NCBI RefSeq assembly: GCF_019431045.1
Contig: NZ_JAHXPT010000001.1
Span: forward strand, 372,001 to 436,000
Reading direction: 5' to 3'
DNA length: 64,000 bases
From: Clostridium weizhouense
GTDB taxonomy: Bacteria > Bacillota > Clostridia > Clostridiales > Clostridiaceae
The translations under genes and the position numbers were made by a program. Position 1 is the first letter of the stretch. Every line of letters starts with the position of its first letter. Below are positions 36,302-44,892 of the stretch, piece by piece. Below the pieces are notes generated by a model. It had not been told where the DNA came from and ran no database searches. It saw nothing but the letters and a program-made list of their open reading frames with translations.

Positions 36302-39040
36302 TTAACTTAATTGTATTAAATTGTACTTTATTTTATTTTTATCCAAAATTTCTTTATCTATACTTTGACAAGTAAAAAATAATATTTGCTTAAATTTTTC
36401 TGCAATCAATAATTTTAAAGCTTTAGTTCTTCTTTCATCATCATATTGAACAAATGCATCATCTAAAAACAATGAAACATCTTTATTCTTAAACAACATT
36501 TCAACAAATGATAATCTTAATGATAAATATAATTGATCCTTAGCACCATTACTTAATATATCTATATCAAATAAATTATTATCATTTTTAACTTTTAACT
36601 TGTATTCTTCTGAAATTTTAACCTCTTTATAATTTCCAGAACTTAAATAATTAAACTTATTTAAAACTGTATTATTTAACTCGGGTGCTATATTCTTTCT
36701 TACTTCTAAAAAAGCCTCTTGTAATTTTGAACTTGCTAATTCTAAAGCACTCGCTTCTTTTTCTGCTTTAGATATTTTTTCTTCAACTATACTTATTTCT
36801 TCCTCTATAACTGAAACTTCTCTTTTTCCTAAATATCTTTTTTCTATATTATGTTCTAAATCTTTTATATCTTTTTCTAAACTTAGTAACTCATCTGATT
36901 TATTTTTTAATTCTTTATCTATCTCTTCTTCAGATTCATATGAATATTTTATATTATTATTTATTATTTCTTTCATTTCTTCTTTTATTTCATTTATATC
37001 TCTGTTTTTTAATAACACTTTATATGTTTCATTTACACTGTTAAGATTATTTTTGATTTCTTGCATTTTACTAATCTTATCTCTAAAATCTTTCAATTTT
37101 ATATGAAAATCTAATATTTCTATTTTCTCTAAATCCATTCCAGATGTTTTTTGTCTTAAATCTTCTTCACGCTCTTTTAATTGAATATTTATATTTAATA
37201 TTTCAGATTTAAGTTTTGAGATTTCATATTCTAATGGTAATAATTCTTTTTTTAAATTTTCATATAAATTTATTTTTCCAATGATTTCTTCAAGTGAATT
37301 ACAACTAAAGACATTAAAAAGAGAATATATTATACTATTATTTTTATTATATTTTTCTTTTAACTCATTCGAATTAATACTATTTAAAGTCTCTTTTTTA
37401 GTATTAATAGTTAACATTATATTTTCTTTATAAATTTTATAAGAATCATATTGTTTTAACTTATTCATAAACTCTTCAAAATTATTACACTTTAATTCTT
37501 GCACATAATTTTTTAATTTTTTTTCATCTTGATCTACTTTTTCTTTTAAATTTTCTATTCCATCTCTTTGTTTTTTTAAATTTTCTTTTGTTTTTATTTC
37601 TAAAGAATATTTTAAATAAAATTTAATTAAAACTATAAAAATAGGAATTAAACTTATGCTTAATGGAAAAATCCCTTTAATAATAGAAAATATAAATGCT
37701 ATAATTCCTATAATTGATAATATATATATGATTATCAACTTATTTTTAATATCTTTACTTGATACATTTGTTAACTTATTTGTATCATCTTCTAATTTAT
37801 ACTTTAATTCCTTTAAACCTTCTTTATAAGAACTTATTATATCATCTATATTATCTCTATTTTTAGATATCCATTCTAAATTAACTATTTCTCTTTCTCT
37901 ATAGTTTAATTCTTTTTGTAATTCTTCTATTGAATATTTAATATCTTTTATATTATTTATTTTTTCTTCTAAATTTTCTTTTTCCATTTTTAGAATATAT
38001 ACTTTCTCTTTTATATCATCATCTTCTATAGAATTAAATACATTAAACTCTTTATATTCTTCCTTTTTCTCTTCATATTGATTTTCTAAATTATATTTTT
38101 CTTGAAGCTTTTCTTCTCTCATATCATTTAAACTCAAATATCTAGTATAATCCTTATTTATTTCCTCTAAAAATTCTTGAGTTAAAATTTTATCACTTGT
38201 TCTTAATTCTCCACTTATTTCTTTTTCTCTTTTTTTAAGTTCCTCACCCTTTTTTAAATACTCAACAATTTCTTTATAATCTTTTTGTAGTTTAATTTTT
38301 TTAATATATTTTCTATATAACTCTAAATTTTCAATTTGCCCCTTAATTTCAGCCTTATATTCTATTTTTTTTAATAACTCTTCTTCATTTTCTATATTTT
38401 CTTCTGCAAGTTTATAACCTTCCCATAATTCTTCTTTAAGAGAATCCCTTTTTTCTCTAAGTAAATCTAATTCACCCAATTTCCTGCTAGTAATTAATTG
38501 CTTTTTACCTTTTTCTAATATTTCAATGGCTTTTTTTACAGATATATTTTCTTCCCCTGAGTTATATATATTAGTTATCTTTTCCATTATTTCTTCTTCT
38601 TTATCTTTATTTACAGCAACACCTAATTGATTTATAAACAAAGTCTTAGAAAATGTTGAAGAATTTATTTTCAAAAAATTTTTTCCTGGTTCATTCTCAT
38701 AAAATAATTCTATTTTATCTCCAGTAATATCATCTACTATCTCACATACGTCTTCCTTTTTAGTTAATCCAAAACTTCTCCTAATTGTATATACTTCTTC
38801 TTCATGTTCTATGGTGAGCTCACCAGACATTTTTTCTCCGCTTAAAGGTGAATATCTTCTTCTATCATTAAGTTTTCCTCTACTATTATCAAATCCATAA
38901 AGCCATATTCTAATAAAATTTTCTATTGTACTTTTTCCCTTTTCATTTTCTCCATATATTAAATTAAATCCATTTTTAAATTCTATTATTTTGCCTTTTA
39001 TTCCAGCAAAACTTTCAATACTAGCTTTTTTAATAATTAT
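36302..39040 (-). CDS. SbcC/YhaN-like AAA ATPase with long coiled coils; non-ATG start
   Basis: About 912 residues. Reading upstream of the first internal ATG (38830) recovers 70 further residues that hold the Walker A motif: ASIESFAGIKGKIIEFKNGF and LIYGENEKGKSTIENFI. A TGA lies two codons before, so the start must be ATA 39038-39040 or an adjacent ATT. The ATA gives M-I-I-K-K, the usual start of this family, and GAGGTG lies seven bases upstream. The middle is coiled coil with a hydrophobic pair of segments near 430-465. The C-terminus has SNGAKDQLYLSLRLSFVEML (signature) and LFLDDAFVQYDDERR (Walker B). It should act with the nuclease gene that it overlaps by 11 bp, on DNA ends. Confidence 0.85.
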   Translation of the reverse strand: MIIKKASIESFAGIKGKIIEFKNGFNLIYGENEKGKSTIENFIRIWLYGFDNSRGKLNDRRRYSPLSGEKMSGELTIEHEEEVYTIRRSFGLTKKEDVCEIVDDITGDKIELFYENEPGKNFLKINSSTFSKTLFINQLGVAVNKDKEEEIMEKITNIYNSGEENISVKKAIEILEKGKKQLITSRKLGELDLLREKRDSLKEELWEGYKLAEENIENEEELLKKIEYKAEIKGQIENLELYRKYIKKIKLQKDYKEIVEYLKKGEELKKREKEISGELRTSDKILTQEFLEEINKDYTRYLSLNDMREEKLQEKYNLENQYEEKKEEYKEFNVFNSIEDDDIKEKVYILKMEKENLEEKINNIKDIKYSIEELQKELNYREREIVNLEWISKNRDNIDDIISSYKEGLKELKYKLEDDTNKLTNVSSKDIKNKLIIIYILSIIGIIAFIFSIIKGIFPLSISLIPIFIVLIKFYLKYSLEIKTKENLKKQRDGIENLKEKVDQDEKKLKNYVQELKCNNFEEFMNKLKQYDSYKIYKENIMLTINTKKETLNSINSNELKEKYNKNNSIIYSLFNVFSCNSLEEIIGKINLYENLKKELLPLEYEISKLKSEILNINIQLKEREEDLRQKTSGMDLEKIEILDFHIKLKDFRDKISKMQEIKNNLNSVNETYKVLLKNRDINEIKEEMKEIINNNIKYSYESEEEIDKELKNKSDELLSLEKDIKDLEHNIEKRYLGKREVSVIEEEISIVEEKISKAEKEASALELASSKLQEAFLEVRKNIAPELNNTVLNKFNYLSSGNYKEVKISEEYKLKVKNDNNLFDIDILSNGAKDQLYLSLRLSFVEMLFKNKDVSLFLDDAFVQYDDERRTKALKLLIAEKFKQILFFTCQSIDKEILDKNKIKYNLIQLS

Positions 39041-40163
39041 AAGACTTCACCTCTTCTCCTGATAAGCTTTGTAGACCTTTCTTTAATGCTAATTTTATTA
39101 TTTCTTTTTCATCTTCTGTCTTTGCATTTTTTAATTCCTCATACATCTTTCTTGCAAATATGCTTTTTATAGAATATCCCTTTAATAACTCTTGAAAATC
39201 TAATTTAATTTCAGTCTTATCTACTATCTTTACAAAGTAAAAGTCTTTTTTTAATATCCCTTCAAGTACATCCTCATTTAAATTAAATTCTTCTGATAAT
39301 TCACCCTTTAGGATTATTTTATAACAGTTATTTTTTATATCTGCATCTTCTATAGAAACTAATATTCTATCACTTATTTCTTTGTAACCAAAACATTCAC
39401 TTATATCGATTTCTTTTTCATAATAATTTCTAATAGATGTCTTTATAAATTTACCTTCACAATGCCTATTAAAAACTTCAACAATAACAATCCCCTTATC
39501 ATCTAATTCATCAAATCCTCTTCCTTGTGGACATCCGCTATAACTATAATAGGTATTTCTTATCTTTTTAATGTCAGAAAATTTATGTCTATGACCTAGT
39601 GCTATATAATCTAAATTACTTTCATCAATTTCTATTTCAGTAATAGGATTATATTCATTTCCTTCATTTAATGAAGTGATTTCAGCATGCATAACCATTA
39701 TGTTGTTATATCCTTCAACTCTATTTATATTTTTTAATAATGATTTATTTTCGTAATTATTAGTAAAAGCTGCTCCCCATACTACTGTTTTCAAATCTTC
39801 TAATACTATTTTTTCCATTGCACCTTTAAAAACATAAACATTATTAGGCCATTCTACAATGTTATAAAATGACCGTTCATTAAAAGGATCATGATTTCCT
39901 GGACTTATAAATACTTTAACTTTACTTATTTTTTCTAAAGCATTTTTAATAAAATATAATGTACTTTTATTTACAGATAAATTATCAAAAATATCCCCAG
40001 CAATTAATAAGATATCCACTTTTTCTTCTAGAACAATGTTAATTATTTTGTCAAAAACCTCTTTTAATTCTTCTCTACTTTTTAAAGCTTGATTATTATC
40101 CATTCCACTAAATGGTGTATCAAAATGTAAATCTGCTGTATGTAAAATTTTTATTTTATTCAT
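39030..40163 (-). CDS. SbcD/Mre11/YhaO-like DNA exonuclease subunit
   Basis: 377 residues. Calcineurin-type metallophosphoesterase motifs are complete: ILHTADLHFDTPF near 5-17, LLIAGDIFDN near 52, ISPGNHDPF near 85, VMHAEI near 150 and ALGHRHKF near 187. Two Mn ions at this site would cut DNA ends, driven by the SbcC-like partner. The C-terminal 120 residues form the capping and partner-binding part. It ends inside the ribosome site of the ATPase gene, so they are coupled. It resembles the YhaO/YhaN pair more than classic SbcD/SbcC in ATPase size. Confidence 0.88.
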   Translation of the reverse strand: MNKIKILHTADLHFDTPFSGMDNNQALKSREELKEVFDKIINIVLEEKVDILLIAGDIFDNLSVNKSTLYFIKNALEKISKVKVFISPGNHDPFNERSFYNIVEWPNNVYVFKGAMEKIVLEDLKTVVWGAAFTNNYENKSLLKNINRVEGYNNIMVMHAEITSLNEGNEYNPITEIEIDESNLDYIALGHRHKFSDIKKIRNTYYSYSGCPQGRGFDELDDKGIVIVEVFNRHCEGKFIKTSIRNYYEKEIDISECFGYKEISDRILVSIEDADIKNNCYKIILKGELSEEFNLNEDVLEGILKKDFYFVKIVDKTEIKLDFQELLKGYSIKSIFARKMYEELKNAKTEDEKEIIKLALKKGLQSLSGEEVKSYNY

Positions 40164-40238
40164 ATTATCACCTTTTTATCGAACTTCAGTTCCCATTTTA
40201 CCATAAATTCTTACAACTATAAAGAAACGTAAAAACAA

Positions 40239-40270
40239 AGGGTACACCACATCAAAATGTAGTGTACCCT
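40239..40270 (-). terminator. Terminator behind the SASP gene
   Basis: Stem AGGGTACAC (40239-40247) with GTGTACCCT (40262-40270) and inner pairing, followed on the minus strand by TTTGTTTTT. Confidence 0.75.
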
Positions 40271-40318
40271 CCGGCTTTCAATACGAATTAACTATTTTTT
40301 AATAGTTTACCAATCTTC

Positions 40319-40504
40319 TTATTCAATTGTATGTTCGTATTGTTCTACCATTCTTTTAACCATTTCGCCACCTACGGAACCACATTGTCTTGAACTTAGA
40401 TCACCATTATAATCACTGAATGGCACTCCTAGCTCTCTAGCTACTTCGTTCTTGAATCTAGACAAACCTTGTTTTGCTTCTGGAACTAATACGCTGTTTG
40501 ACAT
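40319..40504 (-). CDS. Alpha/beta-type small acid-soluble spore protein
   Basis: 61 residues. Typical alpha/beta SASP sequence: LVPEAKQGLSRFKNEVARELGV contains the GPR protease site EVARELG near residue 19-26, and YNGDLSSRQCGSVGGEMVKR is the DNA-binding helix region. These proteins coat spore DNA and give UV and heat resistance, and are degraded at germination. The Cys in the second motif is a feature I recall from clostridial members. Strong GAGGAGG start. It would be expressed in the forespore under sigma-G. Confidence 0.95.
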   Translation of the reverse strand: MSNSVLVPEAKQGLSRFKNEVARELGVPFSDYNGDLSSRQCGSVGGEMVKRMVEQYEHTIE

Positions 40505-40743
40505 AAGAATCCCTCCTCGGCTTTTGGTATATTAAATGTGTAGTCAAAAAGATTTAAATAATTAATTCTTATTGACTACACTATTATATTATCCGATATT
40601 ATTAAATATATTCTTGGTAAATAAATGAATTTAATTTTTTATAAATAAATTCAACTTATGTTTTAAGTATAAAAAATGGCTACTTAATGCTTTAATATTT
40701 TAACCTTAATTATATATGTGCAATGTCATTTGTGGTTAAAAAT

Positions 40744-40777
40744 CTCGGCTTTCTCAAAAATATATATTTTAGAGATT
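40744..40777. repeat. Short repeat, family C copy 1
   Basis: Core CGGCTTTCTCAAAAATATAT plus TTTTAGAGATT, flanked by a small inverted repeat (AAATCTC/GAGATTT). It matches the segment at 48395-48430 in about 28 of 34 positions. Confidence 0.5.
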
Positions 40778-40876
40778 TGGTTCTACATTGTCCTTTCAAA
40801 ATATATCATTTAGCTTAGATTTTATCAACCTTTTAGTTTTGAGTAATTCTATAAATTTTTGTATAAAAATAAAAAA

Positions 40877-40900
40877 AGCTAGAATAAAATAATTCTAGCT
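40877..40900 (-). terminator. Terminator behind tRNA-Trp copy 1
   Basis: Stem AGCTAGAAT (40877-40885) with ATTCTAGCT (40892-40900), followed on the minus strand by seven T. It lies eight bases past the tRNA. Confidence 0.85.
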
Positions 40901-40907
40901 TTCTTCT

Positions 40908-40982
40908 TGGCAGGGGCACTAGGATTTGAACCCAGAACCAATGGTTTTGGAGACCACTACTCTACCGTTGAGCCATACCCCT
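40908..40982 (-). tRNA. tRNA-Trp (CCA anticodon), copy 1
   Basis: 75 nt including encoded CCA. The minus strand reads AGGGGTA (acceptor), a D arm with GCTC/GAGT, an anticodon loop CTCCAAA (anticodon CCA), a T arm CTGGG TTCAAAT CCTAG, the acceptor strand TGCCCCT, discriminator G and CCA. All stems close. It is identical to the copy at 59152-59226. Single-gene unit with its own terminator. Confidence 0.96.
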
Positions 40983-41161
40983 AAATCATTTTCTATTATA
41001 CAGATTAATATTACTTATGTCAACAAAAATTTAATCTATTAATACTATAATCTTTTTTTATAGGGTTGTATAGATTTAATTTTTCAATTATAATATAATA
41101 AAAATTACTTTGATTATCAAAATATTTAATAATCAAAATTACATGAAAGGATATGTGAGTA

Positions 41162-42229
41162 ATGAAATTTAATTCACTTAAAATAGGAAATTTAATCTCT
41201 CGTCTTCCAATAATACAAGGTGGTATGGGAATTGGTGTATCGGCATCAAATCTTGCAGCAGCTGTTGCTAATGCTGGTGGGATAGGAATTATTTCTGCTG
41301 CTCAATTAGGATTTAATGATGCTAATTTTGAAAAAGATACTTTAAAGGCTAATTTAGAAGCTTTAAAAAGACATATAAATATTGCAAAATCAAAAGCACC
41401 TAATGGAATAATCGGAATAAATGCTATGGTAGCAAGTAATCATTATGCTGAACATATAAAAGCTGCTATTGATTCAGGTATAGATTTAATAATATCAGGA
41501 GCTGGGCTTCCAACAATGCTTCCTAAAATTGTTAAAGGTTCAAATGTAAAAATTGCTCCTATTGTCTCTTCTTTAAAAGCAGCTAAAGTAATTTTAAAAT
41601 TATGGGATAAACATGATAATGTAGCTCCAGATTTAATTGTCGTTGAAGGACCTAAGGCCGGTGGTCATCTTGGATTTAAAGCCGATGAAATTGACGTGGC
41701 TAATAAAAATTTTGATGAAATTATTGTAAGTATAATTGAAGAAACAAAAAAATATAGTCAAAAATATGATAAAGATATTCCAGTAATAGTTGCTGGTGGT
41801 GTTTATGATGGATATGATATTGCTAAATACTTAAAATTAGGTGCGAGCGGTGTACAAATGGCCACAAGATTTGTTGCTACTGAAGAATGTGATGCATCAA
41901 TAGAATTTAAAAATGCTTATGTAAATTGTAAAGAAGATGATATTTCAATAGTAAAAAGTCCTGTAGGAATGCCAGGTAGAGCTATTAAAAATAAATTTGT
42001 TGAAAACACTCTTTTAGGTAAAGAAAAAATAACTAAATGTTATAATTGTTTAATTCCATGTGATCCTGCTAATACTCCATATTGTATAAGCAAAGCTTTA
42101 ATAAATTCTGTAAAAGGAAACATTGATGAAGGTCTTATTTTCTGTGGTGAAAATGCAAGTAGAATTAATAAAATAGTTACTGTACAAGAACTAATGGATG
42201 AATTAGAAAATAATCTTAAAAATGCTTAA
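41162..42229 (+). CDS. Nitronate monooxygenase / FabK-like FMN enzyme
   Basis: 355 residues, a TIM-barrel flavoprotein of the nitronate monooxygenase family. Features: PIIQGGMGIGVSASNLAAAVANAGG near 16-40, GINAMVAS near 80, VEGPKAGGHLGF near 161-172 (the catalytic His) and VAGGVYDGYDIAKYLKLGASGVQMATRF near 209-236. FabK enoyl-ACP reductases share the fold, so the substrate is not certain; no fatty-acid genes are nearby. A Cys pair cluster (CYNCLIPC) near the end is common in clostridial members. Start after AGGAT. Confidence 0.87.
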   Translation: MKFNSLKIGNLISRLPIIQGGMGIGVSASNLAAAVANAGGIGIISAAQLGFNDANFEKDTLKANLEALKRHINIAKSKAPNGIIGINAMVASNHYAEHIKAAIDSGIDLIISGAGLPTMLPKIVKGSNVKIAPIVSSLKAAKVILKLWDKHDNVAPDLIVVEGPKAGGHLGFKADEIDVANKNFDEIIVSIIEETKKYSQKYDKDIPVIVAGGVYDGYDIAKYLKLGASGVQMATRFVATEECDASIEFKNAYVNCKEDDISIVKSPVGMPGRAIKNKFVENTLLGKEKITKCYNCLIPCDPANTPYCISKALINSVKGNIDEGLIFCGENASRINKIVTVQELMDELENNLKNA

Positions 42230-42252
42230 TCGCAATTTTTTATTTTAATTAA

Positions 42253-42301
42253 AAGGACAGTAGATAATTTTGTTTTTTACACAAAATTATCTACTGTCCT
42301 T
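42253..42301. terminator. Strong bidirectional terminator
   Basis: A perfect 21-base stem (42253-42273 with 42281-42301) between the convergent nitronate monooxygenase and MATE genes. Confidence 0.9.
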
Positions 42302-42327
42302 CCTTTTAAATACATATATTTTATCAT

Positions 42328-43623
42328 CTAAACTAACTCTAAATTTTTATTTTTTATGATAAAAAACATTTTCACTACTAAGAAAACCAACAACTCTCCT
42401 GATAAATTACTAAGCCAAATTCCACTATTTCCTATAATTTGTGGCAATATAAGTAATGAAATTTGTATACCTATAAAACCTCTAAGTACACATATAGTAG
42501 TTGATACTTTACTTAGTTTTATACATTGAAAATAAGATGATTTAAGTATATTTATTCCTGCAAAAAAAGTTCCTAAACCAAATATTTTAAGAGCTGTATA
42601 AGTGTAGTTTATTAATTCCACATCAGAAGTAAAAAATGATATTATATTTTTTCCAAATAATATAAATATTATATAATTAATAACTGTTACTATAATTACA
42701 CTTTTAAATGCTAATGAATAATAATATCTAACTTTACTCTCCTCTTTAGCTCCATAATAAAAGCTTAATAAAGGTTGCATCCCTTGAGCTATACCAAAAG
42801 TTATCATACTTATTACTGTTATAATGTAATTAATTATGCTATAAGTTGCAACACCTTCTTCTCCAATTCTGTTTAGTATAACCAAATTAAATGATATTGT
42901 TAAAACTGCTATAGTACTTTCTGTCAAAAATGATGGAAATCCTATTATCGCTATTTCTTTAATTCCATTAATAGATATTTTACATTTTTTAAATTTTAAT
43001 GTCCCCTTTTTGCTTAAAAAATAAATAATTGCAATAAACATACTTACAAATTCTCCCAAACCTGTAGCTATTGCTGCTCCTGTAACTCCCCATTTAAATA
43101 TAAAAATAAATATATAGTCTAATAACATATTGGTTAATGATCCAGATATCATTGCGAACATAGCAATTTTGGGTGCTCCATCATTCCTTAAAAAACAATT
43201 TAACCCTTGACTTAATACTAGAGGAATAGAAAACATAAAACTAAACTTTATATAATTATATACATCGTCCATTAAAGAATCTGGAGCTCTTAAAATATAA
43301 GCTATAGGTTTTGATAAGAACATCCCTATTATAAATAGCACTATTGCCATTATAATTAAAATTATAATAGATTCATTAAATTTATCTATTGCTTCTTCCT
43401 TTTTTCCTTCTCCAAGCTTTATTGAAACTAATGTAGATCCACCAACAGAAATTATTAGAGCCAATGCTGTAGCTATTAAATTTGGTGGAAATGCTATATT
43501 TACTGCTGCTAATGCATTACTTCCAACACCTTTTCCTACAAACATTCCATCTACAATAATATATAATGATGTAACTAACATCCCGATCACTGCTGGAATT
43601 ATATAGTTAAAAAATTTTTTCAT
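42328..43623 (-). CDS. MATE family multidrug efflux protein
   Basis: 431 residues with about 12 membrane segments, typical MATE size. Family marks: IVDGMFVGKGVGSNALAAVNIAFP in the first helices, GGSTLVSIKLGEGK near 62, and the second half repeat GVATYSIINYIITVISMITFG then AQGMQPLLSFYYGA. It exports cationic drugs or metabolites using Na or H gradients. ATG 43621-43623 follows a GGAGGGGG stretch. A MerR regulator lies upstream in the same direction and probably controls it. Confidence 0.9.
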   Translation of the reverse strand: MKKFFNYIIPAVIGMLVTSLYIIVDGMFVGKGVGSNALAAVNIAFPPNLIATALALIISVGGSTLVSIKLGEGKKEEAIDKFNESIIILIIMAIVLFIIGMFLSKPIAYILRAPDSLMDDVYNYIKFSFMFSIPLVLSQGLNCFLRNDGAPKIAMFAMISGSLTNMLLDYIFIFIFKWGVTGAAIATGLGEFVSMFIAIIYFLSKKGTLKFKKCKISINGIKEIAIIGFPSFLTESTIAVLTISFNLVILNRIGEEGVATYSIINYIITVISMITFGIAQGMQPLLSFYYGAKEESKVRYYYSLAFKSVIIVTVINYIIFILFGKNIISFFTSDVELINYTYTALKIFGLGTFFAGINILKSSYFQCIKLSKVSTTICVLRGFIGIQISLLILPQIIGNSGIWLSNLSGELLVFLVVKMFFIIKNKNLELV

Positions 43624-43700
43624 CAATACAACCCCCTCCCTCCAGAAGAAAATTATATACTCTACAACTATTATAGAGTCAAGAGGATTTTTTATTTAGT

Positions 43701-43854
43701 CACATGAAATTAAATAATAGATCAAAGAGGCGTTGTATATTTTGTGTCAGATAAGGAAGTAAATTTAGTTAATAACAAACTATTAGCTAAATTTACTGAC
43801 GCAGTATCATGCAAAATAGACGAGCATACTGGTCTATTATTTTTTTGAATGTGC
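43701..43854. repeat. Short inverted-repeat element, family A copy 3 (155 bp)
   Basis: Imperfect terminal inverted repeats of about 23 bp (43701-43723 and 43831-43854, ends CACAT/ATGTGC) enclose an inner hairpin (AAATTTAG/CTAAATTT near 43761-43797). No coding frame. The right end overlaps the last codons and stop of the MerR gene. Size and structure fit a MITE-like element. Confidence 0.65.
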
Positions 43855-44670
43855 CTTAGTTATCTTTATGAATAATTCCATAAATCCTTTTTCTTTATCA
43901 TCGCAAAACTCTGAAGCTATGTAACTTTCATATAAAGGTCCTTCAACTTTTAAACTTTCTTCCTTAATAAATTTTAAAAGTTGTTTTATATATTTTTCAT
44001 AATTCTCATAATAATCAATGCAAAAGATAGATGCATATACCCCTTCTTTTAGTTCACAAATTTTAATATTTTTATCATCTTCTATGTTGTTATCTATAAT
44101 ATTAAAATAAATATTATATTTTACTTCTCTTTTTTTATTAAATTCTTCATAGTTTATTTCATATAATAATTCTAAATTAAAAATATCATTTAACTTAGGA
44201 AGTGTATTAACTACCTTTCTAAAGCTCATTTCCGCATCTTCTAAATCTTTATTTGACATATTTACCTTAGCAATCTTCTTCTTTTGTTTTTCGTTCAGAA
44301 ATGGTATTCCTAAAGGTTTCATAAGCATAGACTTTATATGTTGATTTTTCTTTTGAATTAATTTTTTTTGTTTTTGTAATTCCCTAATCTGCCTATCTAT
44401 TTCATATTCTTGATTTTGTAACAAATCTACTGTACCCTCTATTGTTATTTTATTTAACATTATCTCTTTTATTTCCAAAAGAGATAATCCTAATTTTCTA
44501 TAAAATATTATAAAGTCTAACTTATAAAATTGTTCTAAAGAATAATATCTATAACCATTTTTTTTAACTAAACTTGGTTTTAAAAGTCCTAATTTATCGT
44601 AATGTCTTAGTGTTTGAACAGACAGATTAGATAATTTAGAAATTTCTCCTATTGAAAAATATTTATCCAT
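43837..44670 (-). CDS. MerR-family regulator with GyrI-like effector domain
   Basis: 277 residues. The winged helix is at the start (YFSIGEISKLSNLSVQTLRHYDKLGLL, then NGYRYYSLEQFYKLDFI), a coiled-coil dimer helix follows near 80-115, and residues about 150-275 form a GyrI/BmrR-like ligand pocket. Such regulators bind cationic drugs and twist the promoter to activate an efflux gene, here probably the MATE gene 211 bp downstream. The final codons (KAHSKK and stop) lie inside a family A repeat end, so the C-terminus may have been altered by insertion. Confidence 0.87.
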   Translation of the reverse strand: MDKYFSIGEISKLSNLSVQTLRHYDKLGLLKPSLVKKNGYRYYSLEQFYKLDFIIFYRKLGLSLLEIKEIMLNKITIEGTVDLLQNQEYEIDRQIRELQKQKKLIQKKNQHIKSMLMKPLGIPFLNEKQKKKIAKVNMSNKDLEDAEMSFRKVVNTLPKLNDIFNLELLYEINYEEFNKKREVKYNIYFNIIDNNIEDDKNIKICELKEGVYASIFCIDYYENYEKYIKQLLKFIKEESLKVEGPLYESYIASEFCDDKEKGFMELFIKITKAHSKK

Positions 44671-44766
44671 AATATACCTTTCTTTAATCGTATCAATATT
44701 AACTATTATAATTTTAAAATAATAATTAACATAGATGATATCATTAATAAATCTATATATAAATTC

Positions 44767-44817
44767 TAAAAGTAGAGTAATCTAATGCAAAACTTATATT
44801 AAACTACTCTACTTTTA
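44767..44817 (-). terminator. Terminator behind ade
   Basis: Thirteen-base stem TAAAAGTAGAGTA (44767-44779) with TACTCTACTTTTA (44805-44817). Confidence 0.7.
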
Positions 44818-44892
44818 TATTATTACACATAAATTTTATTTGATAAATTCTATACTAAAATATCAATACTCTTTTAAAATATAAACTTATTT

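Larger units (their letters stand above)
40505..40907. other. 403-bp intergenic region with family C repeat
   Basis: Contains the SASP promoter region (not resolved), a family C repeat core (40744-40777) inside a dyad-rich stretch, and the tRNA terminator at 40877-40900. No open frame of note. Confidence 0.45.

Noticed and set aside
38830..38832. ATG 38830 as start of the SbcC-like gene
   Set aside because: It would remove the Walker A motif that is clearly encoded just upstream, and it lacks a good ribosome site compared with GAGGTG before ATA 39038.
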